A stretch of 64,000 nt of DNA. Source: Malurus cyaneus samueli. Its lineage: Eukaryota > Chordata > Aves > Passeriformes > Maluridae. Every line of letters starts with the position of its first letter. The stretch's first letter is position 1. A program made the translations under genes and the position numbers. The stretch lies in the NCBI GenBank assembly GCA_009741485.1, contig CM019214.1, positions 25,893,695 to 25,957,694 of the forward strand. The letters are read 5' to 3'. The notes under the pieces were generated by a model. It saw nothing but the letters and a program-made list of their open reading frames with translations. It searched no databases and was not told the origin of the DNA. This document shows positions 22,901 through 36,442 of this stretch, piece after piece.

Positions 22901-25422
22901 GCATGCTATTATATATTATATAGGTGACATTGCTTATAATGTATATCATATAAGATACACTTATGGTACAATGTATAACAAAATTTTTCAACTTTCATTC
23001 AAGAAAGATGACTTCCATACCTAAGAATATCAGTTGGAAAACTACTACTACATCCCTTAAAAAATATATTTTCATCACAGTTTCATCTGCGACACTGATT
23101 TTCTAAGAACATCTCCTTAGCAATATTGATGCAATGATGGAGTTTTGGGTTGCTCCACTGGAAAATTGTGATGCTGTAGTTATGAAATTCTATAAGATCA
23201 AACATTTTTTAATGACCCTGCTATGTTGCTTGCAATTTGGATCTAATTGGGAAGATAGCAGCTCCCTTGTTGCAACATTTATTTGAGTCATAATAGTCTT
23301 GTGAACATTGAGATTTTGGGACTAATATCAAACTTAGGTAACTGCCTGAGGACTGGCATGAATTATATAATTATTAGCATAATTTAAGTGGAAAAATACA
23401 GATCAGAATGAACAGAATAGTTTTAGTTGCATCCCTTCAGATCCCACTGGCTACATAATAGGAATGTAATTTGAATTAATTGATCAGAATTCATTATAAC
23501 AGGTACATAGATAAGTCAGATTTTTTTGACCTTTTCACTTTGTACTTCTCTGCATAATATCAAAGAACCTTGTCAGTCTAACCCAAAGGGAGACATGACA
23601 TATTACAGAATGCAAGTGTTAATAGATTTCCAAGAAGTACATAATGCTTCAGTTACCTGCCAACACACTAAGGAGTTAGTGGTAATATATTTTACAGAGA
23701 TACAAAGAAAAATCTGAACAATCAACCCAGTTTCATTCAGCTAGAATACTTAATTATTCAACAAAGCAAATCAAACTTAATTTTAGAAGTGCAGGTATGT
23801 GCACTATGATATCCAACGATTTTACAGACTGTAGATGGCTTACCATTCAAAGAACAAAGCACAAAACTACTAATTATTGACTTCTGATTCACCATGAGGA
23901 TATCAGAGGCGACCTTTTACAAAAGCTATTTTTAAATGTATTACTTTTTTAAATAAAGAGGTAAGCAATTTTAAAATGAAACTTCTGTAAAGTTTCACAT
24001 ATTTGGGGTTACACTGGTATGATTATTATAACAAGCAAAAGAACAAAGAATATCTAAAAATAAGAGATAACTCACAAATGGATGACATAATAATTTATAA
24101 GAAATCTCCCTATTTATGTGTTTTCCATGCAAAAAACATCAATACAAATAAATAGAGACCCCTCAGACTGTGGGCTTTAGACTCACTGAGCCAACAGTGC
24201 TGTCTTCAAAGCAGTGAAAAAAGTTGGAATCAGAGGAAACCAAGATGCGGACCCCTCTAACAATTCTCATCTCTTTCCTCACTGCGGTGAATCTAGACAC
24301 TAGAACATAACCAAAATCTTACTGTTTAACAGCTGGCTTATTAGCATTACATTCAGTCACGAATCCCTGTGGTCTCTGCTATTTTTTGACTTTAAGTGAG
24401 ATGCCTAAATAGCAGTTGTTGATCCAAAGTTCCTATCAGACAATGGGCAGAACAATGAACCATGCAGCTCACATCTAGTTGTCTAATCTTCAGATGGAAA
24501 GGAGGGTAAATCAGCTCATTCTTGTCATCTGTTTCTAATTCCACTGTCATTTAAAAAAAATGTTAGTTTTGTAGCAAAATGTCTGAGTCATACCAATGAA
24601 ATGGAAAGCCTGAGGGGAAACCACTGTGAGTAGGGTAAGAGAAGGAAATCTTGACAGATAGGGCAAACTTCACTTGCAAAATATAAGTTTCATAATCATA
24701 TAAGCTTAATTTTTAAAAATAATTGATATTTATATAGAATGTGACAAAATGAACAAATAAACAAAAAACTGAAATGATCATCAGTATTAAACTAAATTAT
24801 ATATTAGAAAAAAAAGCAGAACAGCTATATTTCCAGATTAAAAAAAAACAACAAAAAAACAAAAAAAAAAACAGTAGTTACATAAAATGAAGTTGTAGAT
24901 GTTACCCTAGGCAAACAAGAGGAGTATTTAAATTACTAAGTACCTTATTAAGATGAGTTGGAAAGGTATGAATGCAAAAGAGGAAAAAAAAGAAGGCACT
25001 TTGCTTGCCAGTTTTGTGACAGATAGAATAATGAAACACAACAAAAGTAGACTTCTTCCAAAAAAATATAATCACAAGTTTTTTAAACTAAATATTGATA
25101 ATATTAGTATATAACAAATCATTAATAGAAAAAGAATACTTGGGATGGAGACATACTCATGTTTGAGGGTTTTTTTATGCTTGTGTTACGCTTTGTATAT
25201 CAGTATATTATAAAATAATATCTATCTCCAAATCCTTTCAGGTTTGAAATAATTATGAAATTATTTTATGCATCATTTGTGTTTTGACCCAAGACTCTAT
25301 TATTTGTTTGATGGCTGAACTTGAAAAGTTTTGACTGTTTGCAATCAAACATTGAGAGCTTCATATTTTAAACAGACTCTATGATGAGTGTTACTGTACA
25401 AGTAATAGCTTATTTAAATATT
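19926..25422. other. Unique DNA; one unexplained GC-rich patch
   Basis: Mostly AT-rich with no recognised element. The segment 20790-21180 is clearly more GC-rich and open in several frames, but I cannot assign it to a repeat or gene. A hairpin-capable TTATACCC...GGGTATAA lies at 22563-22585. Short A or T runs occur near 21310, 21841, 22509 and 24840. Confidence 0.45.
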
Positions 25423-25572
25423 CAAAGAGGAAGGAGTGGCACAGACAACATGTGGTGAGCTGACCTCAGTCCCTACTCCCAGTTCTTCTGTGCCACCAAT
25501 GAGGAGTAGGTAGACAATTCAGTACTAAAACTGAGCCTGGGAAGAACAGTGGAGGGAAGAAAGGTATTTAAA

Positions 25573-25618
<46 letters not shown>

Positions 25619-25826
25619 CTCATTATGCTACTCTGATTTGATTGGTAACAAATTAAATTCATTTTCCTCAAGTTGAGTCTGTTTTGTCTCTGAAAGCAAC
25701 TGATGGTTCTCCCTGACCTTGTCTCAAACAGGAGCTTTTAATGATATTTTCTCTCCCCTGTCCAGCTGAGGAGAGTAATAAAGCAGCATTGTGGGCACCT
25801 GGCATCAAGCCAGTCAAGACACCACA
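25423..25826 (+). mobile_element. LTR family B fragment (3' part)
   Basis: The 3' portion of the avian LTR also found in reverse at 44888-45062 and 53387-54035. Diagnostic parts in order are: a purine-rich AAGAGGAAGGAGTGG, the GCCTGGGAAGAA block, the TCTCATTATGCTACTCTGAT segment, AACAAATTAAATTCATTTTC at the polyadenylation position (AATAAA changed to AACAAA), TTTCTCTCCCCTGTCCAGC, and the terminal GGGCACCTGGCATCAAGCC. A 39-nt poly(A) at 25578-25616 interrupts it. The upstream half of the LTR is absent. Confidence 0.85.
25578..25616. repeat. Poly(A), 39 nt, inside LTR B
   Basis: Uninterrupted A run located where other copies and the remembered family sequence have a T-rich GGTTTTATT-type segment, so it is private to this copy. 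Confidence 0.93.
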
Positions 25827-26045
25827 GATCTCTGTGTGCATTATAAACTTCAATTCATTTGAATTGAAGATTATTAAATCTTCAATGAAACCAAATTAGG
25901 TTTCTAGAAATCACCATTTCCCATGTAGCTGATAGCATCTCAGTTTGAACTGAATCTTGCTGGGAGAATTTTTGATCATATTAATTCATCAAAAGTTCAA
26001 GATGAACTCATGACATGAATTCATTTTGAGCTGAAAATACCGTCC

Positions 26046-26618
26046 TGCTTTCCTCTAGTGTAGTTAATTTCTTCTTGGTAGCTGTTAAAATGCTGTGTTT
26101 TGAATTTGCACTGCACATGGTGTTGATAACACACTGAAAAGTTTTTGGTTTTTTTGCCAAGTTGAGTTTATCGTAAGTGAAGGACCTCTCATTCTCTGCC
26201 AGCGAGGAGGTAGAAAAAAATCCAAACTGGGAGGGAGAATAGCCAAGACAGGTGACACAAAATGACCAAAAGAATATTCCACACCACAGAACATCATGCC
26301 CAGTATATAACTGGGGGAGTTACCCAGAAAGGAGGCTGATCTGGGTTTGGGAAGGGGTGTCTGTCATCATTCAGTGAGTGGTGAGCAATAGTACTGTGCA
26401 TCACTTGGTTTCTCTTCTTTTTATTATCATTATTGTTATTATTTACCATTATTATTGTATTTTACTTTCTTTTCAAATATTAATCTGTCCTTATTCAAAA
26501 TACAAGTTTTACTTTACTTCTTCTCCCTGTTCCACTGGGTCTGGAGAGCGGAAGAGACTGAGGATTGAGAGAGAAGCTACTTGGTGTTTTGTCTTCAGCT
26601 GGGCTTAAAACTATGGCA
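26046..26618 (+). mobile_element. Solo LTR, family A, near full length
   Basis: Begins TGCT and ends GGCA, the TG...CA ends of an LTR, and is about 573 bp long. A TATA box (TATATAA, 26304-26310) is followed by the transcribed region. The polyadenylation hexamer appears degraded (ATTAAT near 26478). A T/A-rich ATTATTATT stretch lies at 26420-26460. It aligns along its whole length with 35870-36442. No retroviral internal region or second LTR follows, so it is a solo LTR. No clean target-site duplication is visible. It lies 219 bp after the LTR B fragment. Confidence 0.88.
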
Positions 26619-29600
26619 AATACTCACTCAGTCAGAAGGTTGTAAAGGTTTTGTATCTATGTAATACCTTACCTATCACACTAAAACATGATGATCTTGG
26701 TAAGTTGGGAAAGTGCTAGAACTCTGTAGTAGCTACTCGTGTCATGATAAGGTATATTTATAGTTTAAATCGTGCACTACAATGAGGTAATATTGCAAAA
26801 CAGAGAATTCTGACTTACTGCATCTTGTACTGTTTTCTACAGTGTAGCTAATCATTAACAGATCAAATTCTATCAGTAATAACATCCTCCATAAGTGGAC
26901 CACAAACCTGTTATATTCTGGAAAGCATTTGGAACATGAGAAAACTGAGCCCAAAGCAGAAAAACCCAAACAAAACAACCCGCTCCGAAACCCAAAGGCA
27001 TGATCCCCCTGAAATGGTCCCTCCTCCTCTAAGCCCACATAAAATTAAAGGTTGCTGTTGCTATGGGCCTCAATTCTAAGTGTGTATTTCTTTACTCTGT
27101 TCTCAAATTTACCTCAGCCCTGTTCCACCTAAATCACTGAAAATGCACAAAGGAAAACTGCTGTAAGCCTTCTCTGAAACATTTCTATTTAAAGTACTCA
27201 AGTCTGTTCAGAGTTTGTTCAAGTTCAGTGTACCTGTAATTTTGTCTTTTAAACAATTTAGCTTCTTTTCCTGCTGTAACAGTATCTTAAATTTTAAGAA
27301 TAACAATAAAAATATTATAAATGTTACCAGTGTACTGCAATTTAGCAGTACTCCCTATCACTTCGGTATTTGATTTTTTAATCAAATATGGAGCAATTGA
27401 GAGTCCATTTTATCTTGATATCAAAAGAACAACAGCACCACCACCACTTGTTTCTGAATCAAGCCAAAAGAAGTAGAACCATTTACAATAAGAATGTGTA
27501 GAATATGAAACATTCTTAAACATTTGTTATAATATATGTAATCAGTGAATAAATTCTCTGGAGATAAAATTACATTTTAGATCCTTACCAAGGTGACTGT
27601 GAACATTTCATAGCTCCTGATACAAAACTTCCTAAATAATATGCACATCATAAATTCTCAGGGAAATATATCTTTCATGAATAATATATAGGAGATTAAA
27701 GCTTGCATTTTTAACCATTTATAAACTCATATATACTATTGCTTTTATCAAATCTAGAAGAAAATTACGCTTATTTAATAGGTATGTTGAATTTTTTTCA
27801 CTTGTTCTGCACAATTCCTATTTGCAACATTCCATCCATTTTCTATTACATAGCTACCCAATCAGGACCTTTAAAAAAGATTTTTTTTTTAACTTATCCA
27901 TTAGTTATTAAACATTTTTTTTTCTTTCTTTCTTTCTTCCTTTCTTCCTTGTAAGCTATAGCAAAATAATTCCTGGGAGATTTTATTGTCAAGTTTAGGT
28001 GTGACACAATATTTCACTCATAAATCAGATTTTCAGAATTTGTCTCTGGACATCTTATAAGAAATGCTGAAATCTTCCAGTAGAAGATTCAAGGAGGTGT
28101 TTTGCCTTTGTCAGGCAGAGGTATTTTGGTCTTCTATCCCCAGATTTGGTCTTACATTGTGAGCATTCAACACACCTCACTGAGACAAAATGTGTGGCAG
28201 ATACTTTTGACAGAATGTTAGGTACCTCATTTGGCTTTTAAAGTTTAAAGTTTTAAAATTTCATATGCAGTTAATACAGTCACAAAATATTTGTGCCCAG
28301 CCTTACATTTAATCAGTTTCAGCAAAATCAATATCTCTCTGAACTTAATAGGAGACACTGGAAATAAGAAGGAAATACGTAATAAAAAACAATGACATTT
28401 TGCTTACAACTTTATTCATACTGCACTGTTCCTGACCTCATGGACTTGAATACAGTCACTAAAAACAAAATTCTAAAATTCAGCATTAATCTGAGCCTGC
28501 AGTGTTGGTTAACAGCTCCCTGTATCATCCACCTCCACCCTAAAAAATGCACTCTTTTTAAAGTAAACTGTCACTTTTGAGAGTAATGTATTTTTGTCCT
28601 TTATGTATCATAAAAAGCATGATAGGTCATTAGCACAGGCTTTCACAGACCTTAGAGATTAGGTAAGAAAAACCCTTTTAATAGCAACATTGCAAGATGT
28701 GCCAAAAAAATCTCTAAACTGCTCTGTAACAATGATTTCAGATATGACTGTAAGAACATATTTTGCATCCACCTGGCTTCCAAAACGTGCATGGTATTTG
28801 TGTGTAGATGAGGATCTTTCTAATTAATAAAGTTTTGTATATTTGGCATTCATGATTGCTTGATAGTTCATACAATGATTATTTAAAATTTGTATTTCTA
28901 CCCAACCATGTGTCTATTTGTCTTCCTGTTTATGAAATATATATTACTTTGTATGTATGAAGAGGAATTCCAAATAATCATAAAATATTTTTGTGCAATG
29001 CATATGTATAGACACTTTACTTGATGAAAATGGAAGCAGGTGTTGGGGTAGGCACACAGAGTACCACAGTCCTTTAATTCTCAAAACTAGAATGATTTTG
29101 CCTTTTCTTTTTTCTTTTTTTTTTCTGGCAGTAAAGACAATACGTGATAATCCCAAAACCTGTGGGTATTTTCATGCAAAGATTTTTCTATTCCTCCCTC
29201 AAGCCCCGACATGTTTTATGACTATCCCATAGATATTTTTGTGTCTACACCTGCCCTTTTCCATTGCTATTTATTTACGCCACAATGTAATTTTTCTTAT
29301 GATAGTTATTTTCTCTCTCATCTTCACTCTCCATACCTATCTTTCAATGTAATAACCTAGGAATGGTAGTTTGTCAGTTCAGTAATTAATTTGAGACTAC
29401 AGGCTCTCCATGCTCAGCCATATCATAGAGCCAAACTGCAACTATATCAAAAGTATTTGGTGGTAGTTTTACAACAACATAGTTGGAGCTGGAGCTGACT
29501 GTTGATTATGCCTTTTGAGTTCTCATATGTCCTTCTTCTTTAAGTTGTACAGTTGCCTGTTTGTTTTTTGTGTTTTGTTTTTTTTTTTTTTTTTTTTTTT

Positions 29601-30785
29601 TTGTATGTGTTTTGCAGACATTGCAACTGAATGCAATGCATTCCTAGAAGTGTATGTATGATTTGCAGCCAGCCCCAGGACAGGACACTTATCCTCCCAT
29701 TACAGTCTGTTCAAATTAAAGCTCCTCACTTTTTCCAGTCATCAACAATATCTCAAGAATAATTGTACAATTTGTCAAACATAATAAATAATTTTGAATA
29801 ATTCCTCTTTAGTTCTTTAAATTAAAAAAAAAAAAAAAAAAAGGAAAAGAAAGTAAATGACAAATATTTAGTGTGGTCTTAACAGTCTAATTTACATTTT
29901 AATTACACTGTCTTCATATCATTACTGGTATTTAAACTTTAAGGACTTTATTTCCTTTCGAATATGTTACAAATCATAAATTAGTATCTTAGTGGATAAA
30001 CATTATTTCAACAGTGTTTTTGCTTCACCTGCATTCATATGAACACAAGATTTCCACATTGTGCAAACAGCTCTGTTTTCCAGTACTGAATTGTTTCGTG
30101 TCTCAACAGATACAAATGTGGGGTGTGTTGGTATTATTGTCTGTGGATCTACATGTGTATAAACTGAGTCTAAAGGAAGCATTAGTCTCAGGCCTGACAC
30201 TATCAAATATTATGTTTAAACTCCTTAGCTCTGGGCAATGTCTTAATACGAGTCAAGATACCTCTCTTCTCCCTCTCCCTTTGAAATAATCCATGTGAAT
30301 TCACACTGAGTCATTTGTGCTGCTTAGGAATTCCTCCTTAGCTCCTCTCTGCTTCCTTCACAACTAATGCATGGATAACTTCACAGATAATGGTTTCATA
30401 TAGAAAATGCTTCTAACATAATCTTGACATTTCAGTGGAATGACACATGGAAATTATCCATATATGTGAGCTATCTGGTATCAGACAATTCCTTAAACTG
30501 AGAACATATTGTTTTCTCGTTATCTGTACTGCAATTCAGTGTTTACCCATCACTGTGATCAACTTTTTTATTTAGTGACAAAAATGCAAAATGCTGTAAT
30601 CATGTGGCCCTCTTGATGCTGAAATACAGAATTGCTAGTAATGTGCTTCATATTGAGTCTGCAAAACCATTGAGTTTTGTCAGATTTCCTGACAAAAATT
30701 TTCCTAATTTTCTTGACCTATCCACATCATGATTTAACTTTTCTCTGTTTGATCAGGTATCTGTGGCTCATTCTTTTCTTGTTTT
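26619..30785. other. Unique AT-rich DNA with poly(T)/poly(A) runs
   Basis: No element or gene was recognised. A (CTTT/CTTCC)n pyrimidine patch lies at about 27908-27950, a 25-nt poly(T) at 29578-29602 and a poly(A) at 29824-29842. Confidence 0.5.
29578..29602. repeat. Poly(T), 25 nt
   Basis: Uninterrupted T run preceded by TTTG-rich sequence. Confidence 0.93.
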
Positions 30786-31030
30786 CACAGAATCAAAGAA
30801 CGTGTAAGGTGGGAAAGGATCACAGTGGGTCATCTGCTCCAACCTCCCCATTCAAGAGGGTCATCCCAAAGCACATTTCACATGACTGTGTCCAGACAGT
30901 TATTGAATTTCTCCAGTGAGGGAGACTCTATAACCTTTCTGGGCAGACTATTGTAATACTCAATCATGTAGCAAAGAAGTTCTTCCTCGTGTCCAGATGG
31001 AGCTTCCTTTACATTAGTTCATCTTGATGT
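30786..31030 (-). mobile_element. CR1 LINE fragment (3' UTR)
   Basis: The reverse of a CR1 3' end. ACAGAATCAAAGAACG corresponds to the terminal repeat region, followed by GTGGGAAAGGATCACAG, CATCTGCTCCAACC, and the ATAACCTTTCTGGGCAGACT and AAGAAGTTCTTCCTCGTGTC blocks typical of minus-strand CR1 tails. Only about 245 bp remain. It shows the usual 5' truncation, with its 3' end at the left. Confidence 0.9.
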
Positions 31031-31771
31031 TATATAATCATAGTCTAAATAGATAGCAGTAATAAGTTATTCTAGGTAAAGATGTTAAAAACTTTAATTG
31101 TTCATTTATGACTTCTGTGGTATACCTAAAAGCATGCCTGGTATGATGGGAGGGGTCTTCAAAAAATCAGAGGCAGCATGCAGCTTGGAGCAGTAGCTGC
31201 ATGGAAAAAATAAAGGTGGAGAACATGATTGGATCTGGAGACCACAAACTGTCAGCTAATTATCATTTAAAGAAATATATAAGTGCAGGCAAGAAAAACC
31301 CAGTCTGGGGGAGCAAAAGAAGTGAAGGAATAGTTTATAACATACATAAAAGGCACCTGATGAGTGGAGAAGATATGCAAGTGCAAAAAAACCCTAAAAC
31401 CCAAAAAGCTACAAAACCTGCTAAAGGACACTGAAAATGTTTCCTATAATAAGGAAGAAGAAACTGTTGACATGAACATCATATTATTCCCAGTGAAAAT
31501 GTCCAGACACCAAAACCTCTCTAACATGCTACACTCCACCACCGGAGAAAAAACATGATGAGCATAAAACTAGGAAAAGGCATAGACACTAAAAATTGTG
31601 TATGGTTTATTTCTAATTATACTATGACTACTACAGACATTTCTTCGGTATAGAAGTATTCTTACTGTGCTATTATTCTTTCTTATATTTTCTGTAAATA
31701 ACAGGTCTATACTAGCAATGGTTCTTGAACTAGATTGCTAAGATATTTGGTGTTCCAAAAATAAACATTTT

Positions 31772-31852
31772 CTTTTGTGTATGTATATACATATACATAT
31801 ATATATGCATACTTATGCTATACATATGCATATGTATATACATCTGCACATA
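31772..31852. repeat. TA/CATATG-rich simple repeat
   Basis: Alternating TATATACATATACATATATATA-like sequence with many self-complementary hexamers, able to form hairpins. Confidence 0.85.
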
Positions 31853-33893
31853 AGGAGAGCTTACTTTCTGTCTAAAAAAGAGTCTTTGGTATAACAACAC
31901 AAATTCTCATAGGAAATGTACATAAAACATTTTTTTTAGTGAGTTTATTTTGATCAGATTTTTTCTGATGAACAGATGACAGTACACATCACTTCTATTA
32001 CATTTCATGGTATATCCAGGGAAAAAGTTTGAAAATAAAGTTCTCTAATACTCTGGCAGCAAAATGTCAGTTTCACAGCAATTTCATGTAATACTTAAAT
32101 TTTGTCCAAGATCCTCCATCTGTTTTGTATTTCCATATTTTTATTGGCATTTGCATGCATACAGCATTTGTCTGTCCCATGAGCATGCATAGGTTAGCAT
32201 TTTTCACTGATATTTTGTCATGGGACATAATATCAGTGTGATGCACTCGTTTAGGATATTCTTCCTCAAATGACTTAGTTTTCATAGATCAAACAGTGTG
32301 AAATCTTATGGCTGGAATAAATTGATCAGTACACAATGACCAACCTTTGAGACTTTCAGGTTCTTCTGCATTGTGACCTTATCTACTTAGCAAAGGTAGT
32401 TTGCCGCATCCTTCACTCTCTGCAGGGGACATCAAATATTAGATATTCCTGAAATATTTGACTCGATATATAATAGTATTTGTTTTGCTGTTTTCACAGA
32501 GATACCACATTGGCTATTTATTTGTTAGTACATTCAAATTCTTTACATTACTAACATTTCCATTTCTTGACTCTGCAGCTTACAGCTATGTCTCAGAAAA
32601 AGTCTTCTTATCTTACCAACAATACTTTAGCATAGAACTGGATCCGCAGAGCTCAGATATCTCAGTATGCCAACAACTGTTCCCTTTTTCATTAAAATTC
32701 CTGTTATTTTGAGCTGTGTTCTGAATACCAAAATATAACTGTCGAGGAAAACTTTTTTTTTTTTTTTTTTGAACAAATGATTTGCAACCAACAGAATGGC
32801 ATTTGGAAAGTGTTGGTATGGGGCAATTGTGTTTCCCTTATCCTTTTTTATCTTTTTTTTTTTTTCTTCCTGCATTTCTAAAAGGACTGTCCTTATCTCA
32901 TTATACTGTTATTATTGCAGAGATATTGGGTCTTAGTGGAACACTGCAGCTCCACTGACAGGAATGGGATCAACTTGTTTGCCAGGTTTGTCTTCTCTAT
33001 TACACATTTCTTTAACCTCAAGATTAATTTGACAGTTCCTTAGGTTGGATAAGACTACACTTAAGTATAGAGAATCAAAAGTATCTTTTTGCTTACATAC
33101 AGCTACACTTAAATGGAAAACCCTGGTCAACAAAATGGTACCAAATGTGTCATCTGATTATATACCTATGGTCTGTTGGTGCACTAAAGAAATTAACTGA
33201 TCTATTTTATTAATGCAACAGTAAGGTGTTAATACAAGAAAGCAGTTTACTGCTTTAACTGTATTAAAGAGGCATGCATCTTGCAAACATCATGTGAGTA
33301 GCATCCACCAATATTAACATGCAATTAATATCAATTTTTTTTTTGATAAAAGAAAATGTTTGCAGGTGGCGCCAAGTGTCATATGATTTCCAGATAGCAT
33401 TCTTGATAAATGGTCTGTAAGAAAATCAATTCAAATATCATACCTCTTCAGCATGTAGAGTGTATACATGTACATATAAGTCTGTACACATGTATTTTCT
33501 AAGTAAGCTTTTTTAAAATTTTGTACAAAGACCTTGTCTGGAGTCTAAGAAAGAGATTAGGAAATGGTACTGAAACCTATTCAAGGGAATAATTTATCAG
33601 ACATATTCTTATTCCAGGAATCCATTACACAAAGTAATTTCAAAAATGGCTGGTAAATTTGACTTGCAATCAAATTTTTTCCTATTTTTTTAAGATACTC
33701 TTATGTATATTCCTATCCATTTTTAAAACATAGAGATGTCCCATAGGTACCTATTCAGTAGATTTCTGGAACAGAAAGCAGAAAAAATGCAATAAAAATA
33801 GGAATTAACATTGAAAGTGCTAATAACCTACTTTCAAAAGCCCTATTATACAGGCTGCTAAATATAGTACAATTTTCCTATTATTGCTTTCTG

Positions 33894-33919
33894 AAAAAAA
33901 AAAAAAAAAAAAAAAAAAA
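33894..33919. repeat. Poly(A), 26 nt
   Basis: Uninterrupted A run in unique sequence with no retroposon recognisable upstream. Confidence 0.93.
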
Positions 33920-35869
33920 TACCCCTGCAGCAGTCATGGCTGAACTTTAAGTAAATATGTTAAGGTGATAATAACACACTGAACTGGTGAACTCTGCTCC
34001 TCTTGATTTATAACACGGCATCCACTTATAGTTAAATGAATGTTCATGTTGCCTTAGTTCCATTTCTATCTTCTGCTTTGTTAGTCGAATGCCAGGCTGG
34101 TTTAAAAATTCTTCATTGTTTTATAAAAGCTTGAATCTTTGTTCGATAATTGTTTCAGGTGCTTTTTTCATCCTCGATCTCATTAATGGTAAATTAGATC
34201 TAATTATTTGACATTACTGAACTATAAAGTACTAGAATACAAAAGCCTCAAAATAAGGCCTCTAGATACAAGGAGCTATTATTTGGGACAGCTAAAATAG
34301 GCACTTCACAGTAGTGAATTTGTCTTCTCTCTATTCTAGAACAAGTTTAACCTCATTTCCCTCGGGGCATATACCATGTCATACAGTGTTTTGTTTATTT
34401 CAGGATCAGTATGTTCAAAAAGGCTATTACTGCAGAATAGCTAATACATCATAATTAGTTATTCCAGGGTAACCTGCTCATGCCCATAACCTCACTTAGC
34501 TGTTCTACAAATCTAAGTCACGTCTATCAACTTATCATTCTTATGTGAGTAAAGTTCTACAGCCTTTGGGACATATTTGAGTACTCTTGTATAATACTTC
34601 ATTCTTTGAACAAACCCATTGGATTCACTTTAAAGGCTCTCAAAGACTTCAATGAGCTGTGAAATTAAGCTCTACCCTTGTACTCTTTTCAATCTGAATT
34701 CCATCATGGACATTTGTACAGCTGTTTTGTTGTATGAATGTTTGTGGAAGAGCTTTTAATTCACCTGAATCCCTGATATTCACAGATGAATGACCATATT
34801 CATAATCCCACCATATAAGCATGAAATTACTAGCAGACTTTGACAAGGCAAAGTTGAATGAAGGTTGTGCAGGATAGAGAGTCCTTATGATTTAATTCAG
34901 CCTCCAGATTCCTACCCTCATATTTTTCTATTGTTCTGTGTGTTTATTTTATTTTGTTTTGCTTATGTCTGGGTGACAATCTCTATGTACTATGTATAGC
35001 AGAATGTCATGGGATTGTCCTTAAAAATATCCAATATTTATTATAAAATAGTCCTGAAATCCCCACAGCTCTGTTAGTTTACAGTAGTTTGCAATTTTTT
35101 TCCTTTGTGCTGGGAACAAAAGATCAATATTTGAACAGATTTAACCTAAAGATTAGAAAATCAAGAAGGGAATAATGAACAGATCTGGCTGTTGAAGAAA
35201 TGTCTTCTTTTAGGACGGCATTGCAATTTTCAGAGAACAGAGATCTGATTTTTGGTGCTCAACCGTAACAATGATGTGTTTGAGGGCCACGGACTGGCAC
35301 TGCAGCATTCTGATATTTACCACACCAGCTGAGTGTCCTGCTGGGTCCTAGGTGGAAGCTAAGCAGAGAAAACTAGGGATGCCTACTTTCAAGAAATACT
35401 GGAGTCAAACTTAGTAATGCTAGCAATAAAAACATTTGGGACAGGGAAGAGAAAAGATGAGTGTGCTAACACATGAAAGGAGATGGAATAAGTAAGCCTG
35501 TACAATAGCACAGCCACTCCTTCCTTCTCATTCTTCCGCACCCACTACTTACAACTGTTCTTTGCAAAGCCTGCTTGTATTTTATAGTCCGGAAGGATGG
35601 TGAGATACTGGATTACAGAGAGATAATCTTACCATGAGAATAAATGGCAGCACACATGAGGTGACCCAGCATGATAAGATAATAAATCCTCTCAGTCTGT
35701 CTTAATACATATTAGAAATCCTTCAAGCAATTAGAGCTAATGAGAAAATAATTACAGCTCACAACTGGTCCATAAGGAAGATGAACAGGGGGAAGAAAAA
35801 GGGAGCCCCTATAATAAATATGTACTTTGATCAGCTCAGAAATGCAGTGCTAGTTGAATGACTTGTCCG

Positions 35870-36442
35870 TACTGGTTTGAGCTGTGGTAGAGTTATTTTT
35901 CTTTGCAGTGCCTGGTACAAGGCTGTGTTTTGGATTTGTGCTGTACGTAAAAGGATTATAATACAGAGATGTTTTTCTTATTGTTAAGAAGAGCTTACAC
36001 AGAACCAAAAGCTTTTCTGCTTTTTGTACAGCCATACTGGTGGGGAGGCTGGGTTTGCATGGGAGACTGGGAGGAGACACAGCCAGGATTGGTGACCCCA
36101 AGTGACTGAAGGGATACCCCAGACCAGAAGACAGCATGCTCAGTGTGTAAAGGTGGGAGAAGGAAGTGGGGGATCCTTGGAGCAATGGTGTTTGTCTTTC
36201 CAAGTCACCATTACATGTGATGGAGCTCTGCTGTCCTGGGCATGGCTGAACACCTGCATGCCCATGGGAAGCAGTGGAAAACAATTCCTTGTTTTGCTTG
36301 TGTGCACAGCTTTAACTTTCATATTGAACTGTCTTTAACTCAATCCACAAGTTTATTAACCTTTCTTGTTCTCTTCCCAATCCTACTGGTGGGGGATGCA
36401 GCTGAGAGGTGTTCGGTTACTGGTTAGAGTTAAACCACGGCA
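35870..36442 (+). mobile_element. Solo LTR, family A, near full length
   Basis: Same length (573 bp) and layout as 26046-26618. The start is TACTGGTTTGAGCTG (TG changed to TA) and the end is GTTAAACCACGGCA. The conserved blocks GCTGTGTTTTGGATTTGTGC, GGGAGGAGACACAGCCAGG and GGCTGAACACCTGCATGCC are present. The TATA position reads GTGTAAAGG and the polyadenylation hexamer reads ATTGAA, so both core signals are mutated. The 144-codon minus-strand frame inside it (35850-36284) is fortuitous. No internal retroviral region adjoins it. Confidence 0.9.

Larger units (their letters stand above)
31031..35869. other. Unique AT-rich DNA with simple repeats
   Basis: No mobile element or gene was recognised. 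It contains a TA/CATATG block (31772-31852), T runs at 32751-32770 and 32852-32866, and a 26-nt poly(A) (33894-33919). A GCAGGTGGCGC core at 33362-33372 resembles half of a CTCF site but lacks the usual 5' CCA. Confidence 0.5.

Noticed and set aside
35850..36284. 144-codon minus-strand frame
   Set aside because: It lies antisense inside a solo LTR and shows no domain.
26046..36442. The two family A LTRs at 26046 and 35870 as the two ends of one provirus
   Set aside because: They share orientation, but the 9.2 kb between them shows no gag, pol or env similarity, contains a separate minus-strand CR1, and the LTRs differ at many positions. They are independent solo LTRs.
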